From UBA11606 sp964513285 (lineage in GTDB: Bacteria; Actinomycetota; Acidimicrobiia; Acidimicrobiales; Aldehydirespiratoraceae): a stretch of 9,916 nt of DNA. This document shows, in pieces, positions 1 to 4,445 of this stretch. The DNA lies in the NCBI GenBank assembly GCA_964513285.1, contig CAZEML010000165.1, positions 1 through 9,916 on the forward strand. Direction: 5' to 3'. The position numbers were made by a program, and so were the translations under genes. The notes beneath the pieces were generated by a model. It was not told the DNA's origin. It saw only the letters and a list, made by a program, of their open reading frames with translations, and did not search any database. The stretch's first letter is position 1; the number at the start of each line of letters is the position of its first letter.

Positions 1-570
1 CAGCCTGCGGCGCCCGCCACGACGGCGGCAGCTGCACCCGCCGCGCCGTCCACCACGGCGGCACCGACCACGACTGCAGCGACTGCGACCACCACCACGA
101 CGCAGGCCACCACCACGACCACCCAGGCCACGACCACGACCACGACCGAGGCCACCACGACGACAACCCTGGCGCCCATCAACATCACGACCGGCGGCGG
201 CTGGTCGTGGGGGATCAACGCCCCGACGAAAGTCGACGACATCGACTGTGTCCCGGACGAGGAAGGCAAGCTCCCGAGCGTGTGCGCCGATGCGACCACG
301 GGCAGCTACAGCATCTCGTTCACGGTGACCGACGGTGTCGCATCAGGGTCCGCCAACGTCAACCAGCTCGGCCAGACCACGGTCTCGGGCACGATCCAGC
401 CCAACGGTGCGGCCTCGCTCACGATCACGACGTCGAACCGCGGGACGTGGAACCTGAGCGGCACCTTGGTCGACCTGTGCGACATTTCCGACCCGGGCTC
501 GTACACCAACAACAATGGTCGGGTCGCGGTCGGCACGTTCACCCTGAACAGCACGCGCCCCGGCTGCTGA
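1..570 (+). CDS. C-terminal part of a probable secreted protein with Thr-rich linker (partial, 5' end outside window)
   Basis: Reading frame 1 is open from the first base to a TGA at 568-570, giving 189 residues with no start in the window. Residues 1-57 form a low-complexity Ala/Pro/Thr linker that ends in runs of five or six Thr separated by Q-A, Q-A and E-A. Such linkers usually join a signal peptide or anchor to an exported domain and are often O-glycosylated in actinobacteria. From about residue 60 the protein becomes an ordered, Gly/Ser/Thr-rich domain with alternating hydrophobic residues (for example GSYSISFTVTDG and TVSGTIQPNGAASLTITTSN), suggesting a beta-barrel or beta-sandwich. 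Four Cys in this domain, including the very last residue (RPGC), could form two disulfides, which fits an extracellular location. I do not recognise the family. It converges with the P450 gene, 56 bp away. Confidence 0.75.
   Translation, partial: QPAAPATTAAAAPAAPSTTAAPTTTAATATTTTTQATTTTTQATTTTTTEATTTTTLAPINITTGGGWSWGINAPTKVDDIDCVPDEEGKLPSVCADATTGSYSISFTVTDGVASGSANVNQLGQTTVSGTIQPNGAASLTITTSNRGTWNLSGTLVDLCDISDPGSYTNNNGRVAVGTFTLNSTRPGC
88..168 (+). repeat. Thr-run tandem repeat coding for (T5-6)-(Q/E)-A units
   Basis: Four imperfect units of 21-24 bp, rich in ACC/ACG codons, encode runs of 5, 5, 6 and 5 Thr separated by QA, QA and EA. The repeat lies within the linker of the partial secreted protein. 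Repeats of this kind can expand or contract by slippage, so linker length may differ between strains. Confidence 0.7.
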
Positions 571-583
571 TCACCCTCGGAGG

Positions 584-599
584 CCGCCGACCACGGCGG
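584..599. terminator. Weak hairpin between convergent genes
   Basis: CCGCC at 584-588 pairs with GGCGG at 595-599 around a 6-nt loop. It lies in the 56-bp gap between two convergent stop codons. The stem is short and there is no T-tract, so a terminator role is only a suggestion from position. Confidence 0.25.
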
Positions 600-626
600 G
601 ACCCATCCGGCTGATGAACGCCCCGT

Positions 627-1985
627 TCACGGCGAGGTCTCAGTCCCGCGATGGGAGGCCAAGAACGGCACGCCCCCCTGTGGTCGATTGACGACCATCC
701 CGACCGGGCCGGGCTTCGTCGCCGAAGGAGGTGTGACATCGAGTCGCTGGGCGAAGCGGGCAATCATCAGGGTGAGCTCCATCTGGGCGAGCGCGAAGCC
801 AAGGCAGTCACGCCGACCGCCGCCGAACGGTACCCATGCGGCGTCGCACCTCGCGCGCTGCTCGTCGGTCATCTCGATGAAGCGGTCGGGCTCGAATTCG
901 AGCGGGCGTTCCCACACATCCGGATCCCGACCCGCGAGATGGGGCGACCAGAGGACCAGCGTTCCCTGCGGGATGGTGATGTCGCCCACCTGAATGTCGG
1001 TCGCGGCCTCGCGCGGACTGATGACACCCGCGGGATGGAGCCGCAGGGTCTCGCGCACCACCCGGCCGGCTACTTCGAGCCCATTCAGCGTGGCATGGTC
1101 GGCGCTCGACAGATCCGCTCCGACCGGGCCGAGCACCTCGTCCGCCTCGGCTCGCAAGTCGGCCCAGACTCCCGGCGCCAAGGCCGCACACCACAGCATC
1201 CACGCGAACGACGCCGCGGTCGTGTCGAAACCTGCTCCGACCAGCGTGTTGACCTGATCGAGAATCTCCTGCTCGTCGACGGTGTCATCGTGGACGAGGA
1301 CCTCGAGGACATCACTCGGATCGCCCGAGGGCTCCGCTCGGATGGTTGCCATTGCCTCCCGTACGAGATCGTCGAAGGCCCGTCGGTCGGCTCTGACGCG
1401 ACCGCGGGCGCCGAGGGGGAACGGGTGCGGCACCTGCTTCCACGCCGGCAGCTCCAGGTAGTCCTGGGGTGCCTGCATTAGGTCGCCGAACTCTTGCGCC
1501 CGATGCCCCATCGATTCGCCGAAGAAGGCCCGGACGACGATCTCGAGAATCGCGGCCCGGCCGGTGCGGTAGAGATCGACGGTCTCCGGCCCCTCGGGGG
1601 CGACCGTGGCGATTGCCGCATCCGCTTGCTCGAGGATCATCGGGATCCACCCGTTGAGCCGCCGCCGACTGAACGCCGACTGAACCGACGATCGGCGTCG
1701 ACTCCAGTCTGCGCCATCGGAGGTGATCATCGACTTCTCGCCGACCACCACCGCCAGCACGTTGAACTTGTGGTTCCATCGGAATTCGTCGACCGGGCGG
1801 GCATGGATCGCTGCGATCTCCGCCGGGCCCCCGACGATGGTCATCTTCGCCGGGCCGAACCCGAGGGCGACGACGGGACCGTGCGCGGCCCGTAGTTCGT
1901 CCAGGACCGGCTGCGGATCGTTGAACAGCCGAAGCAGCAACGCGGGCTGGCGGCGCAGCTGTGGTTTCGGTGGAGGTTTCTTCAC
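627..1985 (-). CDS. Cytochrome P450
   Basis: This is a heme-thiolate monooxygenase that would need electrons from a ferredoxin or reductase encoded elsewhere. All family landmarks are present: W-S-R-R-R (C-helix, heme propionate contact), the I-helix oxygen-activation motif GAGFDTT, the K-helix ExxR as ETLR followed by LHPAG, the PERF-like segment FEPDRF, and the heme loop FGGGRRDCLG with the axial Cys near residue 394. With the GTG at 1985 (first residues MKKPPPKPQL) the protein has 452 residues, normal for a complete soluble bacterial P450. The frame is open further to 2114, but that extension runs into repeat/attachment-site DNA and does not look like protein. No strong Shine-Dalgarno is visible before GTG 1985, so the start is the least certain point. 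No redox partner or pathway gene is adjacent, so the substrate cannot be inferred. The general look (AGxDTT I-helix, ETLRLHP) resembles the CYP4/CYP102-like type, by eye only. Confidence 0.93.
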   Translation of the reverse strand: MKKPPPKPQLRRQPALLLRLFNDPQPVLDELRAAHGPVVALGFGPAKMTIVGGPAEIAAIHARPVDEFRWNHKFNVLAVVVGEKSMITSDGADWSRRRSSVQSAFSRRRLNGWIPMILEQADAAIATVAPEGPETVDLYRTGRAAILEIVVRAFFGESMGHRAQEFGDLMQAPQDYLELPAWKQVPHPFPLGARGRVRADRRAFDDLVREAMATIRAEPSGDPSDVLEVLVHDDTVDEQEILDQVNTLVGAGFDTTAASFAWMLWCAALAPGVWADLRAEADEVLGPVGADLSSADHATLNGLEVAGRVVRETLRLHPAGVISPREAATDIQVGDITIPQGTLVLWSPHLAGRDPDVWERPLEFEPDRFIEMTDEQRARCDAAWVPFGGGRRDCLGFALAQMELTLMIARFAQRLDVTPPSATKPGPVGMVVNRPQGGVPFLASHRGTETSP

Positions 1986-2068
1986 GAACGAGGCGGCGAC
2001 AGTGGTGTCCGGTGGGCCAACCCACCAGACAGCGATGCTGCCATTCTTCGACTGTATGTCTCCGCTTC

Positions 2069-2092
2069 TGGGGAGCCAAGTGGGGAGCCAAC
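2069..2092. repeat. Tandem 12-bp direct repeat
   Basis: TGGGGAGCCAAG at 2069-2080 is followed immediately by TGGGGAGCCAAC at 2081-2092, matching at 11 of 12 positions. The repeat is upstream of the P450 and about 120 bp from the tmRNA remnant. It may be a protein-binding arm site of the integrated element, or the tail of a lost gene (the + strand reads WGAKWGAN). Neither can be shown here. Confidence 0.7.
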
Positions 2093-2118
2093 CGGTGCGT
2101 GTACCTACGGACAATCAC

Positions 2119-2144
2119 GGACGTGAGCGGAATCGGACCCCTGA
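2119..2144 (-). repeat. Inverted degenerate copy of the tmRNA T-arm/acceptor sequence
   Basis: The reverse complement of this 26-mer matches 2212-2237 at 22 of 26 positions. The match covers the T-stem, the TTCGATT loop (TCCGATT here) and the 3' acceptor strand. Similarity stops on both sides. It faces the tmRNA remnant across about 67 bp. It could be a decayed second attachment core or a fragment of another tRNA-like gene. Confidence 0.5.
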
Positions 2145-2210
2145 GGTCACGCAGTTTCTGGACACCGACGGACACTCATGAACACTCTCGAGACGCGCTA
2201 CAACCAGGCG

Positions 2211-2241
2211 GTCAGGGGTTCGATTCCCCTCAGCTCCACCA
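2211..2241 (+). ncRNA. ssrA: Orphan 3' end of a tmRNA (ssrA) gene; likely attachment-site remnant
   Basis: A T-arm with stem AGGGG (2214-2218), loop TTCGATT (2219-2225) and stem CCCCT (2226-2230) is followed by CAGCTCC (2231-2237) and ACCA (2238-2241). CAGCTCC-ACCA is the conserved 3' acceptor end of bacterial tmRNA, where it pairs with a 5' GGGGCTG. Homology may extend left to about 2178 (AACACTCTCGAGACGCGC), which I cannot delimit by eye. The rest of the RNA is missing: no GGGGCTG...TTCGAC 5' end and no tag reading frame lie in the preceding 400 bp, which is occupied by the P450 gene. Integrases that target ssrA 3' ends leave exactly such a displaced tail at the far end of the inserted island. 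By that logic the island lies to the left (P450 side). A lone tail cannot function as tmRNA. Confidence 0.8.
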
Positions 2242-2243
2242 GA

Positions 2244-2279
2244 TCTCAAGCGGCTCGGCGGCGGTCGAAGACCGGGTGG
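2244..2279. repeat. 36-bp direct repeat, copy A (displaced 3' end of the 3309-4445 glycosyltransferase gene)
   Basis: This 36-mer is identical to 3307-3342 except for one base (C at 2266, T at 3329). On the - strand it encodes HPVFDRRRAA plus TGA, while the intact gene ends HPVFNRRRAA plus TGA. Similarity ends abruptly at both edges. The copies have the same orientation and are offset by 1063 bp. Confidence 0.9.
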
Positions 2280-2352
2280 TGGGTCACGACGCTCACCGAA
2301 TCTTCAGGCGGCGCTCAGCTCCGCACAAGTGTTGTCAGCGAGGGTGCTTCGC

Positions 2353-2403
2353 ATGGCAACGCAGCCGCAGATCGAGACCGGCCGGTGCAGAGCGCGCCGA
2401 TGA
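2353..2403 (+). CDS. Possible 16-codon leader peptide coupled to the winged-helix gene
   Basis: ATG at 2353 opens MATQPQIETGRCRARR and stops with TGA at 2401-2403. The stop overlaps the ATG (2400) of the winged-helix gene as ATGA. A good Shine-Dalgarno, GCGAGGG at 2338-2344, stands 8 nt before it. The winged-helix ATG itself has no recognisable ribosome binding site, so terminating ribosomes could re-initiate there. The peptide is too short for sequence-based recognition. The call rests only on the ribosome binding site and the overlap geometry. Confidence 0.45.
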   Translation: MATQPQIETGRCRARR

Positions 2404-2708
2404 CGCCCTCGGGCGCCTCCTTGGCTCTCGTCCCTGAGGCACAGGCGGTCATGCGCTTTGGCCAGTCGATCGCGCTGACGCCCACGCAGTACCGCCTCCT
2501 CGAGGTGCTCGTCGCAGCGCAGGGCGCGATCGTCGACCACGCCACCCTCGCGCAGTGCACCGCAGGGCCCGACGAAGCGAAGCCTCGCGGCCGAAACAAC
2601 ATCCAAGCGCACCTCTCCGCGCTCCGACGTCGCATCGACGACCCGTTCGGCACGTCCAGCATCATCGCCGTCTACGGGCGCGGGTACCGCCTGACCCCCT
2701 CTGGCTGA
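2400..2708 (+). CDS. Stand-alone OmpR/PhoB-type winged-helix DNA-binding protein
   Basis: The 102-residue product is almost entirely a Trans_reg_C (OmpR/PhoB) winged-helix domain. It shows the opening LTPTQYRLLEVL at residues 26-37 (compare LTPTEFRLLELL in response regulators), the G-x-I-V-x-H-x-x-L turn, the recognition helix NNIQAHLSALRRRI at 66-79 and the C-terminal beta-wing IIAVYGRGYRL at 88-98. There is no receiver domain, so control by a phosphorylated Asp is not possible in this protein. Regulation must come from its own level, a partner or the leader ORF. I chose ATG 2400 because the longer frame back to 2178 reads through the tmRNA remnant and repeat copy A; GTG 2385 is an alternative adding five residues. 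It lies inside the segment bounded by the 36-bp direct repeats and converges with the 139-aa gene. Its targets are unknown. Confidence 0.8.
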   Translation: MTPSGASLALVPEAQAVMRFGQSIALTPTQYRLLEVLVAAQGAIVDHATLAQCTAGPDEAKPRGRNNIQAHLSALRRRIDDPFGTSSIIAVYGRGYRLTPSG

Positions 2709-2727
2709 CGCCGACGGCACCGAAGCG

Positions 2728-2769
2728 CCGCGCCGGCCGGGGCGGACAGGGACGCACCGGCCGGCGCGG
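2728..2769. terminator. 13-bp perfect inverted repeat between convergent genes (probable bidirectional terminator)
   Basis: CCGCGCCGGCCGG at 2728-2740 is perfectly complementary to 2757-2769 with a 16-nt loop. It begins 19 bp after the winged-helix stop and ends 3 bp before the stop of the oppositely oriented 139-aa gene. It has no T-tract, as is usual for high-GC actinobacterial terminators. The position serves both genes. Confidence 0.7.
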
Positions 2770-2772
2770 AGA

Positions 2773-3192
2773 TCACAGAAGCTCGAGCAGGTCGGTCGAC
2801 TGGTCCGCATCCTCGGTGTCGCTGAACAGGAACTCGAGGTACTTGGACGTGATCGCCTCGACGTCGATTCCGGCCCCCATGGACCCGCTCGGAGGCGAAC
2901 CCGCCAGACGTGCGGTGAAGCCCATGTCGGTGGCGAACCCGCCGAGGGCCTCGCGGAAATCGCCACCTCGGTCCCCGACCACGTAGGTCATGACGTCACG
3001 CATCGTTGCCGACTCACCGACGGCTGCCTCCAGACTCTCGCCGGTCTCGCCGATGGTGGCCGCAAGGGCATCGAGTTCGCCGATGTCGACCCCGATGTCC
3101 TCGAGGACCGTCGTCGGCTCGATGGGCGACCTCGCCCCTCCGAGTCCCATGCCGAATGCTGGCGGCATCGAACCAACGGAACTGATGTTCAT
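2773..3192 (-). CDS. Hypothetical 139-aa acidic protein
   Basis: I do not recognise this protein. It starts at ATG 3192 behind an excellent ribosome binding site (AAAGGAG, 7 nt before ATG), so the longer frame to 3222 is not needed. The first 35 residues are Gly/Met/Ser/Pro-rich (MNISSVGSMPPAFGMGLGG) and probably flexible. The middle (about 37-80) looks helical and acidic, with repeated IGE/LGE-like words (DIGELDALAATIGETGESL). The C-terminus is strongly acidic and ends DLLELL. There is no signal peptide, no membrane segment and no Cys. It lies inside the repeat-bounded 1-kb segment, 116 bp downstream of the glycosyltransferase operon and on the same strand. The 3' end converges with the winged-helix gene. 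The codon pattern and ribosome binding site make it a credible gene. Confidence 0.7.
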   Translation of the reverse strand: MNISSVGSMPPAFGMGLGGARSPIEPTTVLEDIGVDIGELDALAATIGETGESLEAAVGESATMRDVMTYVVGDRGGDFREALGGFATDMGFTARLAGSPPSGSMGAGIDVEAITSKYLEFLFSDTEDADQSTDLLELL

Positions 3193-3198
3193 GAGCGT

Positions 3199-3205
3199 TC
3201 TCCTT
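3199..3205 (-). promoter_or_regulatory. Strong Shine-Dalgarno of the 139-aa gene
   Basis: Read on the - strand, AAAGGAG is followed by AACGCTC (about 7 nt) and then the ATG at 3192. It is the best ribosome binding site in the window and fixes the start of that gene. Confidence 0.75.
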
Positions 3206-3223
3206 TTCTCGATGGTGTCCACA

Positions 3224-3239
3224 GGATCGCCACCGATCC
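3224..3239. promoter_or_regulatory. Inverted repeat upstream of the 139-aa gene
   Basis: GGATCG, a CCAC loop and CGATCC form a perfect 6-bp inverted repeat. It lies 32 bp before the 139-aa start and 70 bp after the stop of the last operon gene. It could be an operator for the 139-aa gene or the operon's terminator. There is no T-tract, and sequence alone does not decide. Confidence 0.35.
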
Positions 3240-3306
3240 GAATCGCTCAAGCGGCGCGCCGAACGCTGAAGAAACCCTGATTGCCGTGCCAGCCCTCAGG
3301 CCCCGT

Positions 3307-3342
3307 TCTCAAGCGGCTCGGCGGCGGTTGAAGACCGGGTGG
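3307..3342. repeat. 36-bp direct repeat, copy B (native 3' end of the glycosyltransferase gene)
   Basis: This copy forms the last 11 codons and stop of the intact PimC-like gene. It matches copy A (2244-2279) at 35 of 36 positions. Retention of an intact gene end here, with a displaced tail 1063 bp away, is the pattern left by integration into a gene's 3' end. Confidence 0.9.
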
Positions 3343-4445
3343 ACCCGCCGCCGCTCGGCCAGCCCGGCGTAGAGCGACAGGAATCGCTCCGCAGACGCTT
3401 GCCAAGAGAAGCGTTCGGCGTGCCGGCGGGCGGCGGCTCGGAGCTCGACTTGATCCTGCTCGAGGAGGTCCTCGATGGCGTCGGCGAAGCGACCCGCACT
3501 GCGGACGCACGACCGACCGACGTCGTCGGAGACCAGCTCGGACAGCGCGCCCCGGTTCGGCACGACCACGGGTGTGCCACAGGCGAGCAGTTCGAGCGCC
3601 GCCAGCCCGAACGTCTCGCACGGCCCCGGAGAGATCCCGACGTCGGCCTGCGCGATCTTGCGGGCGAGGGTGCGCCGGTCGGTCTCGTAGCCGGCGAAGG
3701 TCATCGGGAGGCCCGAAGCCATCTCCTCGAGTTCGGGCCGGAGCGGACCGTCGCCGTAGATGGTCCAGTCGTGGTCGAGTCCTCGATCGAGCAGCTCTCG
3801 GGACGTCTCGACCAACAGCTGGGGATCCTTGTCGACCGTCAACCGAACCACGGTCGCGAGCCGCGGCCGTTCGTTCTGCGGATGCGGACCCGGCCGGAAC
3901 GTGTCGAGATCGACGCCGAGCGAGACCCGCTCGATCGGTGTGTCGCGATCATCGGCGAACTCCTCGGCGGCGAAGTCCGAGCAACACACGACCGAGTCGA
4001 CCCGATCACCCCAGTGGTTGTTGAAGACCTGCATCGCGCGCAGGACCGGCGTTCGACTCGAGAACGACTGGCCGACCACGGCATCGAGTCGTTCGTGAGA
4101 GATCAACACGGTCGGCACACGGTCGTCGCGAGTACGGGTGACGGCGGCAGCGAGCGTCGTCTTGTCGGACAGTTCGATCACGTCCGGGCCGACGACCTGG
4201 ATCATGCGTCGCACCGCGCCCGGGTTCACGATCAGGCGATAGCCACCCATGCCTGGCACGAGCGGAGCTCGCACCGTGAGGAAGGTCCGCCCGTTATCGG
4301 CGACCGTTCGCCGGTTGCGATCACCCGGGACGATCGTGGTCACCTGAGCGCCGGCCGCCAGATACTGCTCGGCGAGTTGGTCGAGGGCGACCCGCAAGCC
4401 CCCGGTGTTCGAGCCGTAGAAGTTGGCGAGCTGGAGGATGTGCAT
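3309..4445 (-). CDS. GT4 glycosyltransferase, PimC-like (probable alpha-mannosyltransferase)
   Basis: The 378-residue GT-B retaining glycosyltransferase probably acts at the cytoplasmic membrane face. The N-terminus, LQLANFYGSNTGGLRVALDQL, with its acceptor-side GG at 15-16, and the internal ISHERLD (115-121) closely resemble mycobacterial PimC, an alpha-1,6-mannosyltransferase of the phosphatidylinositol mannoside/lipomannan pathway, as I recall that sequence. GVDLDTF (177-183), R201/K206 for the nucleotide diphosphate, and PGPCETFGLAALE with the E277-x7-E285 pair identify GT4. The start is ATG 4445, preceded by GGAAG. Its A is shared with the upstream MFS stop (TGATG), implying translational coupling. 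A GTG or ATG further upstream would run into the MFS gene. It is the last gene of the operon. Its final 36 bp are duplicated at 2244-2279. Sugar and acceptor are inferred by similarity only. Confidence 0.88.
   Translation of the reverse strand: MHILQLANFYGSNTGGLRVALDQLAEQYLAAGAQVTTIVPGDRNRRTVADNGRTFLTVRAPLVPGMGGYRLIVNPGAVRRMIQVVGPDVIELSDKTTLAAAVTRTRDDRVPTVLISHERLDAVVGQSFSSRTPVLRAMQVFNNHWGDRVDSVVCCSDFAAEEFADDRDTPIERVSLGVDLDTFRPGPHPQNERPRLATVVRLTVDKDPQLLVETSRELLDRGLDHDWTIYGDGPLRPELEEMASGLPMTFAGYETDRRTLARKIAQADVGISPGPCETFGLAALELLACGTPVVVPNRGALSELVSDDVGRSCVRSAGRFADAIEDLLEQDQVELRAAARRHAERFSWQASAERFLSLYAGLAERRRVHPVFNRRRAA

Larger units (their letters stand above)
1986..2352. other. Non-coding, recombination-scarred stretch (367 bp)
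   Basis: No convincing protein gene is seen here. It contains the P450 upstream region, a tandem 12-mer (2069-2092), several CGGAC words (2108, 2118, 2134 and 2168), an inverted degenerate T-arm-like sequence (2119-2144), the orphan tmRNA 3' end (2211-2241) and the displaced glycosyltransferase 3' end (2244-2279). An ATG at 2178 opens a + strand frame continuing into the winged-helix gene. That start lies within or beside the tmRNA remnant, so the extended N-terminus would be an artefact. Confidence 0.6.

Noticed and set aside
1986..2114. P450 start at the furthest open position (2114)
   Set aside because: The 43 extra residues come from repeat and attachment-site DNA. GTG 1985 gives a normal-length P450.
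1870..2241. A complete or permuted tmRNA gene
   Set aside because: No GGGGCTG 5' end or tag frame was found. GATGCTG...TTCGACT near 2034-2053 matches the 5' consensus only partly (about 12 of 20), cannot pair fully with CAGCTCC and lies too close. Permuted tmRNAs place a 5' piece after the CCA end, and nothing like it follows 2241.
2314..2322. CTCAGCTCC echo of the tmRNA acceptor end
   Set aside because: Only 9 bases match and nothing around them is shared. This is expected by chance in such sequence.
2178..2399. Extended N-terminus of the winged-helix protein from ATG 2178
   Set aside because: It would translate the tmRNA tail and repeat copy A. The winged-helix domain is complete from ATG 2400, and the extra residues have no protein character.
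3251..3262. GGCGCGCC-type palindrome
   Set aside because: Short GC palindromes are common in this composition and no context supports a site.
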